Shown here one piece after another: positions 57,413-64,000 of a stretch of DNA of 64,000 bases (within the stretch, counting starts at the first letter, position 1; each line of letters opens with the position of its first letter). A program made the translations under genes and the position numbers. The notes beneath the pieces are model-generated. The model saw only the letters and a list, made by a program, of their open reading frames with translations. It made no database searches and was not told the DNA's origin. The stretch spans positions 26,203-90,202 of the forward strand of contig CAUSEC010000025.1 in NCBI GenBank assembly GCA_963530515.1, written 5' to 3'. This DNA comes from CBFFRJ01 sp963530515. GTDB lineage: Bacteria; Pseudomonadota; Gammaproteobacteria; Enterobacterales; Enterobacteriaceae.

Positions 57413-58615
57413 ATGTCCCGCGTTCTGCACTTTGTTCTGGCGCTTGCTGTAGTGGCGCTGCTTGCACTTCTCGTTAGCAGCGACCGCAAAAAAATCCGCA
57501 TTCGCTTTGTTGCCCAGTTGCTGGTGATTGAAGTTCTGTTGGCCTGGTTCTTCCTGAACTCAGACGTTGGTCTGGGTTTTGTGAAAGGCTTCTCCGAAAT
57601 GTTCGAGAAACTGCTCGGGTTTGCCAACGATGGGACCAACTTCGTCTTTGGTAACATGAATGATAAAGGTCTGGCATTCTTCTTCCTGAAAGTGCTGTGC
57701 CCGATTGTGTTCATCTCTGCGCTGATCGGTATTCTGCAACACATTCGCGTGCTGCCGATTATCATCCGTGCCATTGGTACTGTTCTGTCCAAGGTTAACG
57801 GCATGGGCAAACTGGAGTCTTTCAACGCCGTCAGTTCCCTGATTCTGGGCCAGTCTGAAAACTTCATCGCCTATAAAGATATTCTGGGCAAAATGTCCCG
57901 CAACCGCATGTACACCATGGCGGCCACGGCAATGTCTACCGTGTCTATGTCTATCGTGGGCGCGTACATGACGATGCTGGAGCCGAAATACGTTGTTGCG
58001 GCGCTGGTTCTGAACATGTTCAGCACCTTTATTGTGCTGTCGCTGATCAACCCGTACCGCGTGGACGAAAGCGAAGACAATATTCAGATGTCTAACCTGC
58101 ACGAAGGCCAGAGTTTCTTCGAAATGCTGGGTGAGTATATTCTGGCAGGCTTCAAAGTGGCGATTATCGTTGCCGCAATGCTGATCGGCTTCATTGCCCT
58201 GATCGCAGCACTGAACGCCCTGTTCGCGACCGTAACCGGCTGGTTCGGCTACAGCATCTCCTTCCAGGGCATTCTGGGTTACATCTTCTATCCGATTGCA
58301 TGGGTAATGGGTGTGCCGTCATCAGAAGCACTGCAGGTGGGCAGTATCATGGCAACCAAACTGGTGTCGAACGAATTCGTGGCCATGATGGACCTGCAGA
58401 AAATTGCAGCCACCCTGTCTCCACGTGCGGAAGGTATCCTGTCGGTGTTCCTGGTCTCCTTCGCTAACTTCTCTTCCATCGGTATCATCGCGGGCGCCAT
58501 TAAAGGCCTGAACGAAGAGCAAGGTAACGTGGTTTCCCGCTTTGGTCTGAAACTGGTTTACGGCTCTACGCTTGTGAGCGTGCTGTCTGCATCTATCGCA
58601 GCACTGGTGCTGTAA
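57413..58615 (+). CDS. nupC: Nucleoside:H+ symporter NupC
   Basis: The 400-residue inner-membrane protein has the length of E. coli NupC and its concentrative nucleoside transporter features: LGFVKGFSEMFEKLLGFANDGTNFVFG, VSSLILGQSENFIAYKD and MGVPSSEALQVGSIMATKLVSNEF. It imports pyrimidine and purine nucleosides except guanosine with protons. GGAG seven bases before ATG 57413 fixes the start. It diverges from mntH. Confidence 0.97.
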   Translation: MSRVLHFVLALAVVALLALLVSSDRKKIRIRFVAQLLVIEVLLAWFFLNSDVGLGFVKGFSEMFEKLLGFANDGTNFVFGNMNDKGLAFFFLKVLCPIVFISALIGILQHIRVLPIIIRAIGTVLSKVNGMGKLESFNAVSSLILGQSENFIAYKDILGKMSRNRMYTMAATAMSTVSMSIVGAYMTMLEPKYVVAALVLNMFSTFIVLSLINPYRVDESEDNIQMSNLHEGQSFFEMLGEYILAGFKVAIIVAAMLIGFIALIAALNALFATVTGWFGYSISFQGILGYIFYPIAWVMGVPSSEALQVGSIMATKLVSNEFVAMMDLQKIAATLSPRAEGILSVFLVSFANFSSIGIIAGAIKGLNEEQGNVVSRFGLKLVYGSTLVSVLSASIAALVL

Positions 58616-58625
58616 TCTGATGGTT

Positions 58626-58655
58626 AAACCGGGGAGCCCCTCCCCGGTTTAGTTT
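58626..58655. terminator. Bidirectional terminator between nupC and pdeA
   Basis: AAACCGGGGAG (58626-58636) and CTCCCCGGTTT (58640-58650) form an 11-bp stem around CCC, followed by AGTTTT. It serves nupC and overlaps the last codon of the convergent pdeA. Confidence 0.85.
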
Positions 58656-60832
58656 TCCAGGGGCTGCGGTTTGCCAAGCAGATACCCTTGTAAATATTCC
58701 ACTCCCGCCTCCAGCAGTAACTGACGCTGTTCCTGAGATTCAACATACTCCGCCACCACCGTGAGTGACTTCGCTTGTGCCAGCTCGCATATCGCTTTTA
58801 CGATCAATACGTCCTGAGGATCGCGCACAATATCCCGCACAAAACAGCCGTCAATCTTGATGATATCGGCCTCAAGCCGTTTAAGTCGTTCGAAATTAGC
58901 GTAACCGGTGCCAAAGTCATCAATGGCAATTTTGAACCCGGCCTGCCGCAATTGCTGAATATTCCTGACGCTGAATTCGGAATTCGAGAATGCCTGCTCT
59001 TCGGTCACTTCGATAATGATCTCCTGCGGCGCAATGGCGTACTGCTCGCAAAGCGCAACCAGACGCATGCCAACATCCTCCTGCATCAAGGTCAGGGGTA
59101 AGAGATTCACCGAAAAACGCGCCCGCCGGGCAGACGTGGGATTCGCCCGCATCCACTGCAGAAGAGTCTCGATGACCTGCATATCGAAACGCGTGCTGAG
59201 GTTGAACTGGGCAATCACCGGAATGAACTGCGCCGGGTTCATCACCTCACCGTCGCTCATCAGCCGTGTCAAAATCTCATGGTAACCCCTGCCCTGCGCG
59301 TTCTGGATGGGCTGGGCATAGAGCATAAGCGCTTGCTCATCCAGTGCCCGTTTCACTTTGTTCAGCAGCCGCACGCGTTCCGAAGTCTGACCGCTAACAA
59401 CATCAAGACTGTGAGTTAACGCCAGCACCTGGCGGGCGCTACTGGCCTGCTCTGACAGCCAGCTCAGTTGACCGAGCGTGTGGTGTAGCGTCTCCCCCGC
59501 GCCTTCAATTTCACCCCAGGATGCGCCAAATTCAATATCCAGCGCGGTATTGCGCCAGTAAATGCGCTGGCTATTCAGGTGGTCGACAATATGCTGCAAA
59601 CGTTCGATAGTCTGCGCCCCCCTGAGGACAAGGATAAGCTCGCTGCCAGGCAACTGGAACAGCTGCTCTCCCCGATGGAGCAGCGGCTGCAGTGAGCGTG
59701 TTACGCTGCGCTTGAAATGTACTCGCATCATCATGCCGTAGTGGCGGCTCAAAAATTCCAGATTTTTCATGTGCAGGCAGCAGACAATCTGATCCTGGCG
59801 TTGCGCCAGGCTCTTTTCCAGCGCCCGCAAATTCGGCAAACCGGTGAGAGGATCGGTCAGTGCCTGCCCTTGCCAACGGCGCGTTATCCATGCGTTGCGG
59901 CGAAGAAGTCGCGTCATATAAATCAAACAGATGGTGAAACAGATAAGCACTGACATGACGAAAGCCATTGCATATTTGGTATCCACGCCATGCAAGAAAT
60001 TATGGTTATAAGCCAACAACATAAATGCCGATAATGACCAACAAAGCATAATAAATGGATACTGCAATTTACTGACGCTTAACGTAAAGAGAATAAATAT
60101 AACGGGAACGAGGTAGCCGGCAATGTATTCTGATTCAATCGCTGCGCAGAGAATAATAAGAAGGATAATGAGACCTGTTAACCAACTTAACATAAATACA
60201 CGATACTTACTGGACAGGCAGGGTTTTATATTTCTTAACCAGAATGTGCGGGCAAAATGTGGATTGATAATCATCCGCAATACATAATAAAACATCATGG
60301 TGAAGATCAACGCTGCGCAAATCAAATTCTGAATATCGATAATACTGTACATGACCGACGCTGAACCAAAATAACTGGCAAGCCCCGGCGGAAAGGTCAA
60401 CCAGAGGCCGGCAAGATACATTGACGCTTTTATGCCAAGGGGCGCGATAAACCCCATCCAGAAGATACGGATGCCCATGTTTTTGTTGGGAATGCCATGT
60501 CGCCAGCGGGTACCTAATTTCCAGCGCACTATCGCGCAGACAAAAAGCACGGGAAACAGCTGACAGAATAAGAGAACCACCGCTTGCAGAAGAGATAATC
60601 CAAACAGCCACTGATTGACGATGGCGAAGCTGATAATAATCGGAAAAATGGCCTGACGGCCAAATAAGAATAGCATGGAAAACATAACGCTAAGTGGCAA
60701 CCAGGACAAATAAACGGGACTGGAATCCACCACCGCAACAGGGGAAATATAACCCGAGACTGGAACAATGATTAAACAAAGAATTAACGCCGAGATAAAC
60801 GTTCTTACTTTTTTGTCTATTTTATCTTTCAT
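58649..60832 (-). CDS. pdeA: c-di-GMP phosphodiesterase PdeA (YfeA)
   Basis: The 727-residue protein has an N-terminal MASE1 membrane domain (about 1-310, with roughly eight to ten segments), a GGDEF domain (about 335-480) and an EAL domain (about 490-725). The GGDEF site is degenerate (LPGSELILVL), so it should not make c-di-GMP. The EAL domain keeps the catalytic pattern: HEILTRL, FSVNLLP, EVTEEQAF, IDDFGTGYANFERLK, IIKIDGCFV and VAEYVES. It probably lowers c-di-GMP at the membrane, which would free LapG from LapD and release the adhesin of the lap cluster; that link is inference. Confidence 0.93.
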   Translation of the reverse strand: MKDKIDKKVRTFISALILCLIIVPVSGYISPVAVVDSSPVYLSWLPLSVMFSMLFLFGRQAIFPIIISFAIVNQWLFGLSLLQAVVLLFCQLFPVLFVCAIVRWKLGTRWRHGIPNKNMGIRIFWMGFIAPLGIKASMYLAGLWLTFPPGLASYFGSASVMYSIIDIQNLICAALIFTMMFYYVLRMIINPHFARTFWLRNIKPCLSSKYRVFMLSWLTGLIILLIILCAAIESEYIAGYLVPVIFILFTLSVSKLQYPFIMLCWSLSAFMLLAYNHNFLHGVDTKYAMAFVMSVLICFTICLIYMTRLLRRNAWITRRWQGQALTDPLTGLPNLRALEKSLAQRQDQIVCCLHMKNLEFLSRHYGMMMRVHFKRSVTRSLQPLLHRGEQLFQLPGSELILVLRGAQTIERLQHIVDHLNSQRIYWRNTALDIEFGASWGEIEGAGETLHHTLGQLSWLSEQASSARQVLALTHSLDVVSGQTSERVRLLNKVKRALDEQALMLYAQPIQNAQGRGYHEILTRLMSDGEVMNPAQFIPVIAQFNLSTRFDMQVIETLLQWMRANPTSARRARFSVNLLPLTLMQEDVGMRLVALCEQYAIAPQEIIIEVTEEQAFSNSEFSVRNIQQLRQAGFKIAIDDFGTGYANFERLKRLEADIIKIDGCFVRDIVRDPQDVLIVKAICELAQAKSLTVVAEYVESQEQRQLLLEAGVEYLQGYLLGKPQPLEN

Positions 60833-61013
60833 AGGCGTTAATTTACCGCTCGCTGATTGGTTATTTTTTGAGTAGGCGGGATAATAAGTTTATTCGCATA
60901 GTGAAGCAAGTTAATACCACGACAATGCCGCTATATTACTGGGGTTTTAACAATCTGAGATTAATAGACTAAAGCTGAAAGGAATTTACACAATGAAGAA
61001 TATCAGAAAGCAA

Positions 61014-61039
61014 AAACCCCCGCGTAAACGCGAGGGTTT
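61014..61039 (-). terminator. Terminator of the tRNA-Ala operon
   Basis: On the minus strand AAACCCTCGCG, TTTA and CGCGGGGGTTT form a GC-rich hairpin followed by a run of T. It begins six bases after the second tRNA-Ala. Confidence 0.85.
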
Positions 61040-61045
61040 CAATTT

Positions 61046-61121
<76 letters not shown>

Positions 61122-61162
61122 ACATGTTACTTTACTGACCGCACTCTGTTGGGTTCAGAGTT

Positions 61163-61238
<76 letters not shown>

Positions 61239-61270
61239 ATCGCGTAAAGCGTGTCGTGTTGACGGGCGGC

Positions 61271-61299
61271 ATAATATGAATTCCCTCGCCAGGTGTCAA
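61271..61299 (-). promoter_or_regulatory. Promoter of the tRNA-Ala operon
   Basis: On the minus strand TTGACA (61299-61294) and TATTAT (61276-61271) are 17 bp apart, followed by a GC-rich discriminator (GCCGCCC) typical of stringently controlled stable-RNA promoters. Confidence 0.88.
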
Positions 61300-61458
61300 C
61301 GGCAAATTCATATGCCTGCAATCAACCGCTGAAAAAGCAGGCAAATGAAGAACATTGCGAGGCGACTCGCAGCCAGTAGTTAAACCTGTCACGTTTTCGC
61401 ATAAAATGATGCTATAACATCAACGTGTAATTACCCCTACAACTACTCTGGAAATGAC

Positions 61459-61821
61459 ATGCTCAAGGAACGAATGACGCCGGAAGAGCTTGCACAGCTC
61501 ACCGGTTACAGCCGCCAGACCATCAATAAATGGGTTCGCAAAGAAGGCTGGGTCACCACACCAAAACCAGGCGTTCAGGGAGGAAAAGCGAGACTGGTTC
61601 ATGTCAGCGAGCAGGTTCGGGATTTTATTCGTAATGCACAACGCTCCACTCAGGATAGCGCCTTCCCTGCCATGCTGACGCAAGATGCCCCCCTGGAATC
61701 ACTGCTTATTACGCTGGCAAAAGAGATGACGGCGGCGGAACAAAAACAACTTTCTTCATTACTGCTGCGTGAAGGCATCACGGGATTACTGTCCCGATTA
61801 GGGATCCGCGAAAAGAAATAA
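61459..61821 (+). CDS. yfeC: YfeC, DUF1323-family DNA-binding protein
   Basis: The 120-residue protein has an N-terminal helix-turn-helix (MTPEELAQLTGYSRQTINKWVRKEGWVTTPKPGVQGGKARLVHV) of the YfeC/YfeD type and a helical C-terminal part (LLITLAKEMTAAEQKQLSSLLLREGITGLLSRLGI). It matches E. coli YfeC. Targets are not established. The stop is one base before yfeD, so the two are co-translated. Confidence 0.93.
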   Translation: MLKERMTPEELAQLTGYSRQTINKWVRKEGWVTTPKPGVQGGKARLVHVSEQVRDFIRNAQRSTQDSAFPAMLTQDAPLESLLITLAKEMTAAEQKQLSSLLLREGITGLLSRLGIREKK

Positions 61822-61822
61822 C

Positions 61823-62218
61823 ATGAAACTACCAGATAAAATGACCACTGAAGAGTTAGCGGGCTTTCTCGGTGTGGCGAAACAAACGGTCAATCGCTGG
61901 ATACGTGAGCAAAAGTGGTCGACAGAAAGCTTGCCGGGAATTAAAGGTGGGCGAGCACGGCTTATCCATTTAAATAAAGAAGTGCGTGCTTTTATTATGA
62001 AAACGCCTTCGATGCGTCATCGCCTTGCGCCGATTGCCGTCACAGAGCCGATGGCACAGTACACGGCGGATAAACTAACGCCAGGGATGCTTCGTATTAT
62101 CGATGTGCTGCAAAACCTGACCCAGCACGAGCAAGACCGGCTAAGCATGCTGCTGGCAAGAGAAGGCCTTCACGGGTTTTTATCCAGACTCAGTATCTCC
62201 TCTTCAGAAGAGGAATAA
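61823..62218 (+). CDS. yfeD: YfeD, DUF1323-family DNA-binding protein
   Basis: The 131-residue protein is a paralog of YfeC with the same order: helix-turn-helix (MTTEELAGFLGVAKQTVNRWIREQKW), a GGRARLIHLN strand, and a C-terminal helix pair (MLRIIDVLQNLTQHEQDRLSMLLAREGLHGFLSRLSI). E. coli YfeD has the same position and length. The pair could form a heteromer; its targets are unknown. Confidence 0.93.
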   Translation: MKLPDKMTTEELAGFLGVAKQTVNRWIREQKWSTESLPGIKGGRARLIHLNKEVRAFIMKTPSMRHRLAPIAVTEPMAQYTADKLTPGMLRIIDVLQNLTQHEQDRLSMLLAREGLHGFLSRLSISSSEEE

Positions 62219-62220
62219 AA

Positions 62221-62246
62221 AAACGGCAGGGTTATCCTGCCGTTTT
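62221..62246. terminator. Bidirectional terminator between yfeD and gltX
   Basis: AAACGGCAGG (62221-62230) and CCTGCCGTTT (62236-62245) pair around GTTAT, flanked by A-runs and TTTTC, so both converging genes can stop here. Confidence 0.88.
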
Positions 62247-62271
62247 CATTTTGCACAACTGAAAGCCACGT

Positions 62272-63687
62272 TTACTGCTGGCTTTCACGCTCCGCGATAA
62301 AACCCAACGCTTTGTTAATGCGCTCAATGCTACGGGTTTTGCCAATGGCATGCACGGTAACGTCCAGGCCCGGTGACTGGCCCGCGCCCGTTACGGCTAC
62401 GCGCAGCGGCATCCCGACTTTACCCATTCCGACTTCCAGTTCATCAGCCGTAGCCTGAATAGCGTGGTGGACGTTTTCCGCTGACCACACATCAATAGCC
62501 GCCAGTTTGTCGCGAACGACTTCCAGCGGCTGACGAGCAACCGGACGCAAGTGTTTTTTGGCGGCGTCAGCATCAAATTCTGCAAACTCTTCATAGAAGT
62601 AACGGCAGCTTGCCGCCATCTCTTTGAGGGTTTTGCAGCGCTCACCCAACAGTTTCACCAGCTCAGCGAGCTGCGGGCCGTTGCGGGTGTCGATGTTTTC
62701 CTGCTCAATATGCCACTGCAAATGCGTCGCAACGTATTCCGGCGCCAGCGTATTAATGTAGTGATGGTTCAGCCACTGCAGTTTTTCAGTATTGAACGCA
62801 CTGGCTGATTTGCTCACAGCACCCAGGGAGAAGAGTTTGATCATCTCTTCACGGGTGAAGATTTCCTGATCGCCGCTCGACCAGCCCAGACGCACCAGGT
62901 AGTTCAGCAGCGCTTCCGGCAGATAGCCGTCATCGCGGTATTGCATCACACTGACTGCACCGTGACGTTTAGAGAGTTTTTTGCCGTCATCACCGTTGAT
63001 CATCGACACGTGTGCGTAAACCGGCACCGGCGCATTCAGCGCTTTCAGGATGTTGATCTGACGCGGAGTGTTGTTGATATGGTCTTCACCACGAATGACA
63101 TGGGTGATCTCCATATCCCAGTCATCAACAACGACGCAGAAGTTATACGTCGGCGAACCATCGGTACGACGAATAATCAGATCGTCCAGTTCCTGGTTGC
63201 TGAACTCAATTGGACCACGGATCTGATCGTCAAAAATGACTGAACCATCCTGCGGGTTAGCAAAACGGACAACGCAAGGCTCGTCGTCAGCATGGTGTTC
63301 ATGACTGTGGCGGCAGCGACCGTCATAGCGCGGCTTCTCATTATTTGCCATCTGCTCTTCGCGCAGGGCATCAAGACGCTCTTTGGAGCAGTAGCATTTA
63401 TACGCCGTGCCAGCCACCAGCATTTCATCGATAACCGCGTTGTAGCGATCAAAGCGCTTGGTCTGGTAGTACGGGCCTTCGTCCCATTCAAGGCTCAGCC
63501 AGTTCATGCCGTCCATAATGGCTTCGATAGCTTCCGGCGTGGAGCGTTCGAGGTCGGTATCTTCAATACGCAGCACGAACTCACCGCCGTGGTTACGCGC
63601 AAAAAGCCAGGAATAGAGAGCAGTACGCGCGCCGCCTACATGCAGATAGCCGGTCGGGCTTGGCGCGAAGCGAGTTTTGATTTTCAT
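62272..63687 (-). CDS. gltX: Glutamyl-tRNA synthetase
   Basis: The 471-residue class I synthetase has the HIGH-type motif FAPSPTGYLHVGGARTALYSW, the KMSKS-type KKLSKRHGAVSVMQY, and a zinc-binding cluster around YKCYCSKERLDAL and CRHSHEH. Length matches E. coli GltX. It charges tRNA-Glu in the cytosol and supplies haem precursors. AAGG precedes ATG 63687. It is divergent from the valU tRNA operon, as in E. coli. Confidence 0.98.
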   Translation of the reverse strand: MKIKTRFAPSPTGYLHVGGARTALYSWLFARNHGGEFVLRIEDTDLERSTPEAIEAIMDGMNWLSLEWDEGPYYQTKRFDRYNAVIDEMLVAGTAYKCYCSKERLDALREEQMANNEKPRYDGRCRHSHEHHADDEPCVVRFANPQDGSVIFDDQIRGPIEFSNQELDDLIIRRTDGSPTYNFCVVVDDWDMEITHVIRGEDHINNTPRQINILKALNAPVPVYAHVSMINGDDGKKLSKRHGAVSVMQYRDDGYLPEALLNYLVRLGWSSGDQEIFTREEMIKLFSLGAVSKSASAFNTEKLQWLNHHYINTLAPEYVATHLQWHIEQENIDTRNGPQLAELVKLLGERCKTLKEMAASCRYFYEEFAEFDADAAKKHLRPVARQPLEVVRDKLAAIDVWSAENVHHAIQATADELEVGMGKVGMPLRVAVTGAGQSPGLDVTVHAIGKTRSIERINKALGFIAERESQQ

Positions 63688-63900
63688 GAAATGGCCTTAC
63701 GTTTGATAAAAATGCCGAAAACCGGCAAATCCTGGAAAATGAAGTCGGCGATATTCTATCACCGTGGGGTGAATCCTCAATGTTGTTGCCACAATCCCGC
63801 CTGTTCATATGTAATTTGTATACAAATCATGCGTCAAAGCCCGTTTAAACAGCGCTTTGTCTAATTTTACGACGAACGAACAATTTCTTTAGAAAATGCG

Positions 63901-63928
63901 TTGACTCATTTTCAACTCTCCCTATAAT
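63901..63928 (+). promoter_or_regulatory. Promoter of the valU tRNA operon
   Basis: TTGACT (63901-63906) and a perfect TATAAT (63923-63928) are 16 bp apart, followed by a GC-rich discriminator (GCGACTCC) and, 17 bp after the -10, the tRNA gene. Confidence 0.88.
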
Positions 63929-63945
63929 GCGACTCCACACAGCGG

Positions 63946-64000
63946 GGGTGATTAGCTCAGCTGGGAGAGCACCTCCCTTACAAGGAGGGGGTCGGCGGTT
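63946..64000 (+). tRNA. valU: tRNA-Val (TAC), partial at window edge
   Basis: The first 55 nt of a tRNA are present: GGGTGAT acceptor, AGCTCAGCTGGGAGAGC D-arm, CCTCC/GGAGG anticodon stem with the anticodon TAC, and the start of the T-arm. It matches the first gene of the valUXY-lysV operon upstream of gltX in E. coli. Confidence 0.95.

Overview
The window is a stretch of chromosome from a member of the Enterobacteriaceae, most like Enterobacter, Lelliottia or Leclercia. The right third (about 47.6-64 kb) has the gene order of the Escherichia coli 53-54 min region: ypdK, alaC, ypdA-ypdB, glk, yfeO, ypeC, mntH, nupC, pdeA (yfeA), two tRNA-Ala(GGC) genes, yfeC-yfeD, gltX and the first tRNA-Val of the valU operon. 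The left two thirds is accessory or lineage-specific DNA. No IS element, integrase, CRISPR array or rRNA gene was seen.

Region 1 (1-12.4 kb, all minus strand) is a type I secretion operon for a giant repetitive adhesin. Transcription runs from a TolC-like gene, through an ABC permease/ATPase and an HlyD-type membrane fusion protein, to a BapA-like adhesin that stays open for 2489 codons and leaves the window at its left edge. The adhesin carries exact 573-bp and 303-bp tandem repeats. The TolC-like gene is split by a one-base frameshift at a G4 run.

Region 2 (13-26.2 kb) is mixed. It holds a lone HNH endonuclease, an Lrp/AsnC regulator facing an EamA exporter, an ArsR-type regulator overlapping a pair of YeeE/YedE sulfur-transport genes, a P-type cation ATPase, an RND efflux pair without its own outer-membrane gene, and an AT-rich SGNH-hydrolase-like gene of unknown role.

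Region 3 (26.3-39 kb, all minus strand) is a complete Lap-type c-di-GMP adhesion module: the periplasmic protease LapG, the degenerate GGDEF/EAL receptor LapD, a small conserved protein, a LapA-like adhesin with a TAAG site at the expected place, and its own TolC-like, ABC and HlyD exporter. The adhesin replaces Ig-like repeats with about 665 residues of alternating Asp-Ser and Asp-Ala, a stalk reminiscent of Gram-positive Sdr proteins.

Region 4 (39-46.8 kb) is the least familiar part. A minus-strand protein predicted to be an alpha/alpha barrel diverges from an exported alpha/beta hydrolase and a 1115-residue fusion of a MurF-like ligase, a D-Ala-D-Ala-carboxypeptidase-like domain without an obvious SxxK motif, and a CapA-like domain. 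A perfect 9+9 palindrome lies in the shared promoter region. I know of no described pathway with this set. An EAL-HDOD protein follows.

Region 5 (47.6-64 kb) is conserved core: alanine synthesis, pyruvate sensing, glucose phosphorylation, manganese and nucleoside uptake, c-di-GMP turnover and glutamyl-tRNA synthesis. It lacks the ypdC-fry-ypdEF block found between ypdB and glk in E. coli K-12 and carries an extra aldo-keto reductase gene between yfeO and ypeC.
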